This document shows positions 14,476-20,777 of a stretch of 33,737 bases of DNA, one piece after another. The position numbers and the translations under genes are program-made. Under the pieces are notes generated by a model. It was not told the origin of the DNA. It was given only the letters and a program-made list of their open reading frames with translations, and did no database searches. The DNA lies in NCBI GenBank assembly GCA_025934635.1, contig JAICWX010000064.1:1-33737 (forward strand). The letters are read 5' to 3'. Numbering within the stretch: position 1 is the stretch's first letter; each line of letters begins with the position of its first letter. Source of the stretch: Streptosporangiaceae bacterium. GTDB taxonomy: Bacteria; Actinomycetota; Actinomycetes; Streptosporangiales; Streptosporangiaceae.

Positions 14476-14853
14476 ATGCTTGATCACATCGGCCTGCAGG
14501 TCCAGGACGTCGAGAAGTCGCTCGAGTTCTATCTCCGCACCTTCGCCGCGACCGGGATGCGCGAGATCATGCGCTTCCCGTACGGAGAGACCATCGTGGT
14601 CGGCCTGGGCGGCGCCGACGGCCAGGCGGTGTTCTGGCTGGGCCCGCCCACCGGCACCGAGACCAGGGAACTCCACGTCGCCTTCAAGGCCCCCGACCGC
14701 GCGGCCGTGGACGCCGTGCACGAGGTCGCGGTAGCGGCCGGCGTCGAGGTGCTGCACGCCCCGCGCGAGTTCCCGGAGTACCACCCGGGCTACTACGGCG
14801 TGTTCCTCCGCGACCTGGACGGCCACAACGTCGAAGCCGTCCACCACGGCTAG
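14476..14853 (+). CDS. VOC superfamily (glyoxalase/dioxygenase-like) protein
   Basis: A 125-residue single vicinal-oxygen-chelate domain pair. It starts with LDHIGLQVQDVEKSLEFY, where the His is the usual first metal ligand, has ELHVAFKAPDRAAVDAVH in the middle with a second His, and ends with YGVFLRDLDGHNVEAVHHG, where the Glu is the likely last ligand. Relatives include glyoxalases, fosfomycin-resistance enzymes and dioxygenases, and the substrate cannot be told. It appears to be transcribed alone or with the decayed monooxygenase that follows 22 bases later. Confidence 0.88.
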   Translation: MLDHIGLQVQDVEKSLEFYLRTFAATGMREIMRFPYGETIVVGLGGADGQAVFWLGPPTGTETRELHVAFKAPDRAAVDAVHEVAVAAGVEVLHAPREFPEYHPGYYGVFLRDLDGHNVEAVHHG

Positions 14854-14875
14854 CTGGCACGGCCCGCCAGAACGC

Positions 14876-15350
14876 ATGCGCTTCGCCGTCGGCATCCCCG
14901 ACTTCGGCGACTTCGCCGACGCCCGTGTCGTCGCCGACCTGGCCCGCCGGGCCGAGCAGGCGGCCGGGGACGGCCTGTTCGTCTGGGACCACGTCACCCA
15001 CCGCAAGGAGCTACACCGGCGCATCGCCGATCCTTGGATCCTGCTGACCGCCGCCGCGCTGGCTACCACCACCATCAAGCTCGGCCGCTGGTCACGCCGG
15101 TAGCCCGGCGGCGGGTGTCCAAGCTGGCCCGGGAGGTGACCACCCTGGACCGGCTCACCGCGGGCCGGATGATCCTGGGCGTGGGCCTAGGCGCGCCCAT
15201 CGCGGACGAGTTCGGCAGCTTCGGCGAGACCACCGACCCCGGGAACTGGCCGCCCGCCTGGATGAAGGCCTGGAGGCGCTGAACCTGCTGTGGTCGGGTG
15301 AGCCGGTGACTTTCACGGCGATTACGTGCGCGTCGAGCAAGGCCCGCCCC
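14876..15350 (+). pseudogene. Frameshifted, truncated luciferase-like (LLM) flavin/F420 oxidoreductase
   Basis: The start is good: RFAVGIPDFGDFADARVVADLA, read as RFAVGIPDFGDF and ADARVVADLARRAEQA, then GLFVWDHVTH, is the classic N-terminus of an LLM-class monooxygenase. The protein then continues in a second frame after about base 15085 (LVTPVARRRVSKLAREVTTLD, then GRMILGVGLGAP and EFGSFGE). It changes frame again near 15240 (RLDEGLEALNLLWSGEPVTF) and a third time near 15311 (GDYVRVEQGPP). Each change is explained by one lost base, mostly in C runs. The family is about 300 residues and everything after about residue 155 is missing, replaced by the tail of the convergent FUSC gene. Either a decayed gene or clustered sequencing errors is possible; the missing half favours decay. 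Confidence 0.8.
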
Positions 15351-16740
15351 GCGGGTAACGCCCGCCCCGCGGGTAACGCCCTAAGCGCCCGCGCCGCGCC
15401 CTGACCCGCGACGCCGTCCGCCTGGCCCGCACCCGTAGCGGGGCCCGGTTCGGCCGCCGCCGCGGTCCGGTCGCCGACTCCCGGGCCCGATCTTCGCGGG
15501 CCCGTTCTTCCCGGTGCCGCTCGCTCCGGTGCCGCTCGCGCAGCGACAGCAGCGGCGGCTTCGCCGGGGCCGGGTGCGGCAGGTGCGCAGGCTCGAGCTC
15601 CGACCGCAGCCGGTCCACGTGGGCGAGGATCTCACCGCGTAGCTGCCAGCCCTCCGGCCGCCCGGCCGGGTCGGTGGAGAGCAGGTCGGCCAGCTGGTCC
15701 TGCTGCCGCTGGGCCTCCTCGAGGTGATCCTCGAGGACCTCGGTGATCGGCTCGGCGGCGAACTCCGCGAGCGCGCCGGGGACCGGCTCGGCCTCGAACA
15801 GCTGCCCGTAGGCCCGGACCGCGGCGGACAGCTCGGCGATCACGGCGGCCAGCCGGGCCCGGGTTTCCGCCTCCCGGACCGGGCTGTGCTCGTTATCGAT
15901 CCGCGCGCTGTCCGCGACCGAACGCGCCAGCACCCTCATATCCGTCGCCGCCCGCTCCAGCGTGTCGACGCCGTCCCGCAGCCCGGCCGCCGGATTACCA
16001 GCCCGGAGCTGACGTGGCGCGAGCTGGCGCGGGTTGAGCCGGACGCTCTCCTCGGCCTGGGACAGCGCGTCGTCGACCCGCTCGATCTCGCCGCGCAGTG
16101 CCCGGGTCCGGTCCAGCCATTCGGACGCGCGCCGCGGGTCCGGCGCCTCGGCCAGGCCCGTGGCCATCTGGCCGAGCAGGTCGGCCATCTGGCGGCTCAG
16201 GTCGCCGACCGCCTCCCGGGCGGGCTGGACCCGTATCGGGGCCAGCACCAGGCCTGCGGTTAGCCCGGCGGCCGCGCCGACCAGCGTCTCGGTGATCCGG
16301 CTGGTCGCGGCGGCATGCGAGCCGGTGGAGAAGATCAGCATGGCGCTGATCGGCACCTCGAGGATCTCCTCGCGGAGCCGCAGCACGATGCCGAGCGCCA
16401 GCGTGCCCGCGGTGAGCAGCCCGAGCACCCACCAGCTGAACGGGACGTAGGCGGCGACGGTAACGGCGGCGAGCACGCCGGCCGTGACTGCCACGACCCG
16501 GCGCGCGGCGCTGTCGATGGTGTGGGACAAGGTGGCCTGCACCACCAGCAGCGCGGTCAGCGGCGCCAGCACCGAACGAGGCGATCCGCCCGGCAGCTGG
16601 AGCGCGATCAGGTAGGCGAACACCGCGGTGATGGTCAGCCGGGCGATGTAGATCGCCTTCGGCTGCGCCCGCCGCCGGACCAGCGTCAGCTGCTCGGCGA
16701 CGGTCTCGACGGGCACCGGACGGACAGGGAAACCTTTCAT
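15322..16740 (-). CDS. FUSC-family (aromatic acid exporter-like) inner-membrane protein
   Basis: The protein has 472 residues. The N-terminal part (about 25-170) has five or six membrane helices, including IARLTITAVFAYLIALQLPGG and the LAPLTALLVVQATL segment that is typical of FUSC/ArAE-type exporters. A long cytoplasmic domain follows with several charged helices (ADLLGQMATGLAEAPDPRRA, EIERVDDALSQAEESVRLN). The family exports aromatic acids and related compounds, usually with partner proteins that are not seen here. I chose the ATG at 16740 because the in-frame extension to 16794 runs through AT-rich, promoter-like sequence. The C-terminal 60 residues are Arg-rich, include a duplicated RYPRGG unit and overlap the monooxygenase remnant, so the natural stop may have been lost. 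Confidence 0.8.
   Translation of the reverse strand: MKGFPVRPVPVETVAEQLTLVRRRAQPKAIYIARLTITAVFAYLIALQLPGGSPRSVLAPLTALLVVQATLSHTIDSAARRVVAVTAGVLAAVTVAAYVPFSWWVLGLLTAGTLALGIVLRLREEILEVPISAMLIFSTGSHAAATSRITETLVGAAAGLTAGLVLAPIRVQPAREAVGDLSRQMADLLGQMATGLAEAPDPRRASEWLDRTRALRGEIERVDDALSQAEESVRLNPRQLAPRQLRAGNPAAGLRDGVDTLERAATDMRVLARSVADSARIDNEHSPVREAETRARLAAVIAELSAAVRAYGQLFEAEPVPGALAEFAAEPITEVLEDHLEEAQRQQDQLADLLSTDPAGRPEGWQLRGEILAHVDRLRSELEPAHLPHPAPAKPPLLSLRERHRSERHREERAREDRARESATGPRRRPNRAPLRVRARRTASRVRARRGRLGRYPRGGRYPRGGPCSTRT
15342..15377. repeat. Tandem duplication of 18 bases
   Basis: Two exact copies of GCCCGCCCCGCGGGTAAC lie head to tail (15342-15359 and 15360-15377). They encode the RYPRGG-RYPRGG end of the minus-strand FUSC protein and border the end of the monooxygenase remnant. 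Confidence 0.9.
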
Positions 16741-16785
16741 GAGCGCAAACCGATCCAGCGATAGTTTTAGGCTAGAGCAAAATAT

Positions 16786-16801
16786 TTCTTCCATCGAAGA
16801 A
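16786..16801. promoter_or_regulatory. Inverted repeat upstream of the FUSC gene
   Basis: TTCTTC-CATC-GAAGAA is a perfect 6-base inverted repeat with a 4-base centre. It lies in an AT-rich stretch between the MFS stop and the FUSC start, both minus strand. It may be an operator for the FUSC gene. It is not GC-rich enough to look like a terminator. Confidence 0.35.
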
Positions 16802-16817
16802 CGCGTTTCAGCCCGTG

Positions 16818-18038
16818 CTATTCCCCGTCCTGAGGACCCTTAGACCGATCGCCGCCGGCCAGCACCAGCACCGCCACCGGAACGAATACCAGGCCGGCCA
16901 GCGCCCAGCTCAGTCCCAGTCCTTGCGCCGCCAGCCCCACCGCCAGCGGTCCCAGACCGCCTGCCAGCCCAGCCGCACTGCTCAGCGTCACCGCCACCGA
17001 GCTCCGCCCGGGCAGGCTGCCGTACAGCCGGGCCTGGAGAATCGGGTACCACATCGCCGTGGCCGCGCTCAGCACGGCCAGCGCCGCCAGCTTGGGCACC
17101 AGCCCGGGGACGACCAGGAAACCCGGGTAGAGCAGCACGGCCGCCGCGGCGCTGACCCGTAGCACGGTGAGGTCCCCGACTCGTTCCAGGATCACGATCA
17201 GCGCGGCGTCCCCGGCCAGTGCGGCGCCGAGCCTGATCGCGATGGCCAGCGCCGCGACCGCCGGCGTCAAGTGCGCCACGTCCACCAGGTACAGCGCGAG
17301 GAACCCGGTGAACACGTCGACCAGCAGGTTGGCCACCTCAGTCAGCAGCAGCCAGCGCAGCGTCCGCCAGCTCCGCAGTGCCGCGACGGTCTGCCGCGCC
17401 CGCTCCGTCAACGACCGCGACACGTCCTCTTCAGCCGGGGGAGCCTCAGCCGATGGAGCCTTCGCTGGCGGAGCCTCAGCCGGCGAAACCGCGCCCGGCG
17501 GATCCGGCGCCCGCCGCAGGTACGCCCCGAGCCAGGTAAGCCCGGAGATCGCGGCCAGCGCCAGGAACCCGGCCCGCCAGCCGCCGCCGATCGCGAGCAC
17601 CACGGTGAGCAGCAGCGGCCCGGCCAGCGCCCCGGCCGAACCGGCCAGGTCCCAGCGCGCCATGATCCGGGCCTGCCGGTCCGGCCAGGCGTCCATGATC
17701 TCCGCCTGGGTCAGCGAGACGAACGCGCCGGACGCCGGGTAGAAGGCGATGAAGGCGGCCAGCAGGACGGCGAACGAACGGGCCGATGCCACCCCGAGCA
17801 GGGTGAGCACGAAACCGATGCCGCCACCAAGGATGGCCAGCCGACGACGCCGGCCATCCCCGGCCAGCACGCCGAGCGGCAGCTCAAGGAAACCGCCCAG
17901 CAGCAGCGGTACCGAAGCCAGCAGCCCGACCTGCTCGTAGCTCAGCCCCAGGTCATGCCGGATGAGCGGGAGCGCGGCTCCCTTGGCCCCGTCAACCAGC
18001 TCGTCGGCGAACTCGATCGCGAGCGCGACGGCGAGCAC
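16818..18038 (-). CDS. MFS transporter
   Basis: This 406-residue membrane protein has about 12 predicted helices in two halves. The first half has GLSYEQVGLLASVPLLLGG and LGVLAGDGRRRRLAILGGG, the second being the loop 2-3 motif of the major facilitator family. The central loop is Pro/Ala/Glu-rich with near-repeats of PAEAPPA (bases about 17425-17500), then SRSLTERARQTVAALRSW leads into the second half. Substrate cannot be told; the first helix has an acidic pair (EFADELVDGAK), which is unusual and may matter for proton coupling. The GTG at 18038 is the first start after in-frame TGA codons. The preceding codons read RPALP, typical of an MFS N-terminus, so the true start is uncertain. Confidence 0.85.
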   Translation of the reverse strand: MLAVALAIEFADELVDGAKGAALPLIRHDLGLSYEQVGLLASVPLLLGGFLELPLGVLAGDGRRRRLAILGGGIGFVLTLLGVASARSFAVLLAAFIAFYPASGAFVSLTQAEIMDAWPDRQARIMARWDLAGSAGALAGPLLLTVVLAIGGGWRAGFLALAAISGLTWLGAYLRRAPDPPGAVSPAEAPPAKAPSAEAPPAEEDVSRSLTERARQTVAALRSWRTLRWLLLTEVANLLVDVFTGFLALYLVDVAHLTPAVAALAIAIRLGAALAGDAALIVILERVGDLTVLRVSAAAAVLLYPGFLVVPGLVPKLAALAVLSAATAMWYPILQARLYGSLPGRSSVAVTLSSAAGLAGGLGPLAVGLAAQGLGLSWALAGLVFVPVAVLVLAGGDRSKGPQDGE

Positions 18039-18059
18039 GGGAAGTGCGGGCCTTCAACG

Positions 18060-18074
18060 TCAAGTGAAACCCAT
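18060..18074 (-). other. Four-codon ORF (MGFT) with a leaderless-type promoter upstream of the MFS gene
   Basis: On the minus strand TACCAT (bases 18081-18086) ends six bases before an ATG that opens only Met-Gly-Phe-Thr and then TGA. This ORF is in frame with the MFS GTG, 36 bases on from its ATG. Either it is a tiny upstream ORF that couples translation, or the original MFS start has been broken by small mutations. Confidence 0.35.
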
Positions 18075-18118
18075 GGGGCCATGGTAACCTCGCGTCGGCT
18101 TATCAGCACCTCAGTAAA

Positions 18119-18757
18119 TCAGCACCCAGTGATGTTGCCGTCGAAGCGCAGGTTGCCGCCGCCGTTCCAGGACGCGTCGGTCCAGATCTGCAGGCCGCAG
18201 AAGGTCAGAGCGGTGTAGGTGAAAGTCCACGGCGACATGTGCACGCCGCCGAACCTGGTGCCCGGCGCGAAGAACCGCTCCGGCCAGAACCCCGGCGCGC
18301 CGGCCGGACCGAAGACCGAGGTCGGCACGTTGAACGCGCTGGGATGCCTGCTGGCGTAGAAGGCCGCGAAAGTGCCGGACCCGTTGAGCCGCCCGTGGAC
18401 GGTGCCGTGAATGTGCCGGCCGGGACGGGACTGGTTTGGCGTGAGGGCCCCGGAGAACGCGTGGAACAGCCCGTGGTCCTGCAAGATGGCGCGGTAGCGG
18501 AAGCATGCCGGGGCCCCGGGACCGCAGAACCACGGCGGGACGGGCACGCCGCCGGTGACGGTGGCGGTGCGCGTCACCGTCACCCCGGCCCAGAAGCCGC
18601 CATTGCCTCCGGCCAGGGTGTTGACGGTCGTCGTCGCCGTGGCCGACGTGAACGGCGGCGGCGGAAATGCGGTCGCCGCGCTGGCCGTCCCGGCCAGCAG
18701 CCCGACGGCCATCGCCGCCCCGGCCGACATGATGAGAGCGCGTTTTACCAGATACAT
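18119..18757 (-). CDS. Secreted protein of unknown function
   Basis: The protein has 212 residues. It begins with a clear Sec signal peptide (MYLVKRALIMSAGAAMAVGL then LAGTASAATA, with likely cleavage after ASA near residue 28). The mature part is rich in Gly, Phe, Pro and aromatic residues, with beta-strand-like stretches such as TVNTLAGGNGGFWAGVTVT and HMSPWTFTYTALTFCGLQIW, and four cysteines that could form two disulfides. I do not recognise the family. The ATG at 18757 is preceded by an A/G-rich ribosome site (AGGGGGG, three bases upstream), whereas the in-frame start at 18802 would put non-signal sequence first. It is downstream of the DUF3052 gene on the same strand. Small secreted proteins of this size are common in actinomycetes. 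Confidence 0.75.
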   Translation of the reverse strand: MYLVKRALIMSAGAAMAVGLLAGTASAATAFPPPPFTSATATTTVNTLAGGNGGFWAGVTVTRTATVTGGVPVPPWFCGPGAPACFRYRAILQDHGLFHAFSGALTPNQSRPGRHIHGTVHGRLNGSGTFAAFYASRHPSAFNVPTSVFGPAGAPGFWPERFFAPGTRFGGVHMSPWTFTYTALTFCGLQIWTDASWNGGGNLRFDGNITGC

Positions 18758-18800
18758 GATCCCCCCTGCAGGATGTCGAATCCCGTCCCCTGGTCTTTTC

Positions 18801-18838
18801 ATACACCGGAAAACGAAGGGAATTAATATCTGGTGTAT
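18801..18838. promoter_or_regulatory. Inverted repeat and AT-rich promoter region of the secreted-protein gene
   Basis: ATACACC (18801-18807) and GGTGTAT (18832-18838) form 7-base arms 24 bases apart around an unusually AT-rich core that includes TATTAA on the minus strand. The repeat lies just upstream of the secreted-protein gene and overlaps the DUF3052 stop. It could be an operator or a weak hairpin. Confidence 0.35.
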
Positions 18839-19317
18839 AACTTTATGACCAATCTGTGCCGCGAATTGGCAGCAAAAGCAGATAGGTCATTTAATTCTCC
18901 CGATCTCGTGCCTAACCGGCGGTTTTCGGTGCGCCAGACCACCCGCAGGCCGGACCAGTCCTCGTCAATCGCGGCCACCTTGACATCGACCAGGCCGATC
19001 GGCAGGACGTGCTCGCGGATGACGTTGTCGGTGATATCGCTGCGGTGCCCGGCCGCCCGGCGCGGCCAGGCGATCCAGAGCGACCCGGCGGGATAGATCC
19101 GCCGGGACAGGTCACCGATCTGCCGGCCGATCTCGCCCGCCTCGGTGAAGAAAGCCAGGATGACGTCAGCCTGCCCGTCCGGCCCGGGCCCGGCCAGCCC
19201 GTCGGGCGGGTCGGTCAGCGCCCAGCCCTCCGGCCCGTCATGCAGGACGACCCGCTGCCCCTCTTTAAGCCCGAGCTTGGCTGCCTGCGGCCGCCCCGGG
19301 TACCCCGGATTCGTCAT
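18823..19317 (-). CDS. DUF3052 family protein
   Basis: The protein has 164 residues. The core matches the DUF3052 family of actinobacteria: KLGLKEGQRVVLHDGPEGWAL (KLGLKEGQRVV then LHDGPEGWAL), ADVILAFFTEAGEI, YPAGSLWIAWPRRAAG, DITDNVIREHVLPIGLVDVKVAA (DITDNVIREHVLP then IGLVDVKVAAIDEDWSGL) and WSGLRVVWR. The function of the family is unknown. An in-frame ATG at 19329 is an alternative start, and neither has a strong ribosome site. The last 20 or so residues are encoded by AT-rich sequence and look like a recent extension past the family's usual end. It is divergent from padR across a shared operator region, so PadR may control both. Confidence 0.85.
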   Translation of the reverse strand: MTNPGYPGRPQAAKLGLKEGQRVVLHDGPEGWALTDPPDGLAGPGPDGQADVILAFFTEAGEIGRQIGDLSRRIYPAGSLWIAWPRRAAGHRSDITDNVIREHVLPIGLVDVKVAAIDEDWSGLRVVWRTENRRLGTRSGELNDLSAFAANSRHRLVIKLYTRY

Positions 19318-19355
19318 GACCCCGAGCATGGCACGCAGACCGCTTGCGCGTTCGG

Positions 19356-19388
19356 GTATAGCGAGTACTATACCGAGTATGCTACTCG
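19356..19388. promoter_or_regulatory. Two adjacent palindromes, likely PadR operator
   Basis: GTATAG-CGAGTA-CTATAC (19356-19373) is followed at once by CGAGTA-TGC-TACTCG (19374-19388). Both have perfect 6-base arms and share CGAGTA. They cover the divergent promoter between padR and the DUF3052 gene, including a possible minus-strand -10 TATAGT at 19367-19372. The position fits autoregulation by the PadR protein. Confidence 0.6.
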
Positions 19389-19389
19389 A

Positions 19390-19395
19390 TATGGT
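19390..19395 (+). promoter_or_regulatory. -10 element (TATGGT) for padR
   Basis: TATGGT ends six bases before the ATG at 19402 and directly follows the palindromes. A bound repressor would block it. No ribosome site is seen, so the transcript is probably leaderless. Confidence 0.55.
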
Positions 19396-19401
19396 GATCG
19401 C

Positions 19402-20058
19402 ATGAGCGTCCGGCACGCGCTGCTCGCGCTGCTCAGCGAGGGGCCCAAGTACGGGCTTCAGCTGCGCGAGGAGTTCGAGGCGCGGACCGGTGAGGTCTGG
19501 CCGCTGAACGTGGGGCAGGTTTACACCACGCTGCAGCGGCTCGAGCGGGACGGGATGGTCGAGTCCGAAGGTGACGGCCAGGACGGACCGCAGAAGGGCT
19601 TCCGGATCACCGTGGCCGGGGTCGAGGAACTGGCCGGCTGGCTGCGTACGCCGCCGGACCTGTCCTCGCCGCCGCGCGACGAGCTGGTGATGAAAGTCCT
19701 GGTGGCGCTGAGAGTGCCAGGAACCAACGTGGCTGACGTGATCCAGGTGCATCGCAGGTACCTGGTGGAGCTGATGCAGCAATGGACCCGGATCAAGGAA
19801 GACGAAGTATCCGGGACCGAGTCCGACCTGGGCCTGGCACTAGTCGTGGACGCGGAGCTGTTCCGGCTTGATTCGGTCATCCGCTGGCTCGACGCCGCGG
19901 ACGGACGGATAAGGCGAGCCGACGCTGACGCCGAGATCACCGAAAGCGCCGGAAACGCACAAGGCGCGGAAAACGCCCAGAACCTGAATCCACGCACGCC
20001 GGGGGCCACGACGGGGGCCATGCCAAGCGTGCGGCGCAGAGTTGGAGTGCGGAAATGA
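19402..20058 (+). CDS. PadR family transcriptional regulator
   Basis: The 218-residue protein starts with the PadR winged helix: VRHALLALLSEGPKYGLQL, REEFEARTGEVWPLNVGQV and YTTLQRLERDGMVE are the conserved segments of the DNA-binding domain. The C-terminal part (about 85-170) is the helical Vir_act_alpha_C-type dimerisation domain, with LVMKVLVALRVPG near 95. The last 45 residues are Ala/Asn/Pro-rich and disordered. PadR repressors often sit next to the exporter they control and respond to its substrate. Here padR overlaps the ATPase gene by ATGA and two palindromes cover its promoter. The start is set by the leaderless spacing from TATGGT. The effector molecule is unknown. Confidence 0.9.
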   Translation: MSVRHALLALLSEGPKYGLQLREEFEARTGEVWPLNVGQVYTTLQRLERDGMVESEGDGQDGPQKGFRITVAGVEELAGWLRTPPDLSSPPRDELVMKVLVALRVPGTNVADVIQVHRRYLVELMQQWTRIKEDEVSGTESDLGLALVVDAELFRLDSVIRWLDAADGRIRRADADAEITESAGNAQGAENAQNLNPRTPGATTGAMPSVRRRVGVRK

Positions 20059-20777
20059 ACGTGCTGGAATTGCGGCAAGTGTCACGCGTGTACGGCCAGG
20101 GGGCCGCCGAGGTGCGCGCGCTGCTGGACGTCGATCTCACGGTCGGCGCGGGGAGCATGGTGGCGGTGATGGGCCCGAGCGGCTCGGGCAAGTCCACCCT
20201 GCTCACCATCGCCGGCAGCCTGGAGGAGCCGAGCAGCGGCGAGGTCTGGGTCTGCGGCGAGGAGCTGAGCACGCTGTCGCGCAACGCCCGGGCCCGGCTG
20301 CGGCGGCGCTCGATCGGCTACGTGTTCCAGGATTTCAACCTGCTGCCCGGGCTGACCGCGGCGGAGAACGTCACGCTGCCGCTCGAGCTGGACGGCATGC
20401 CGGCCAGGAAGGCCCGGGTGGCCGGCCTGCGGAGCCTCACCGAACTCGGCCTGGGCGACCGGGCCGAGCACTTCCCCGACCAGCTGTCCGGCGGCGAGCG
20501 GCAGCGGGTGGCCATCGCCCGTGCCGTCGTCGGCGAGCACCGGCTGCTGCTGGCCGACGAGCCGTCGGGCGCGCTCGACTCGGCCAACGGCGAGGCGGTC
20601 ATGCGGCTGATCCACGCCGCCTGCAAGCGCGGCCTGGCCGCGGTGGTGGTGACCCATGATGCCCAGCTGGCCTCGTGGGCCGACCGGGTGGTGTTCCTGC
20701 GCGACGGCCGGGTAACCGACCAGACCATGCCCGCGCCGGGTCCCGAGTCGCTCCTCACGCCGGGCCCAGCCCAATGA
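20055..20777 (+). CDS. ABC transporter ATP-binding protein (LolD/MacB type)
   Basis: This 240-residue ATPase has all motifs: Walker A GPSGSGKST near residue 38, Q-loop YVFQDFNLLPGLTAAENV near 95, signature LSGGERQRVAIARA near 143, Walker B LLLADEPSGALD near 167 and the H-loop VVVTHDAQLA near 200. The FNLLPGLTAxENV Q-loop is typical of the MacB/LolD subgroup that drives FtsX-type permeases, not classic importers. It partners with the permease that follows, with overlapping stop and start. The operon is likely repressed by the upstream PadR protein. Confidence 0.95.
   Translation: MNVLELRQVSRVYGQGAAEVRALLDVDLTVGAGSMVAVMGPSGSGKSTLLTIAGSLEEPSSGEVWVCGEELSTLSRNARARLRRRSIGYVFQDFNLLPGLTAAENVTLPLELDGMPARKARVAGLRSLTELGLGDRAEHFPDQLSGGERQRVAIARAVVGEHRLLLADEPSGALDSANGEAVMRLIHAACKRGLAAVVVTHDAQLASWADRVVFLRDGRVTDQTMPAPGPESLLTPGPAQ

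Noticed and set aside
16741..16794. N-terminal extension of the FUSC protein to base 16794
   Set aside because: The sequence is AT-rich and promoter-like, contains part of an inverted repeat, and adds a stretch unlike the family N-terminus.
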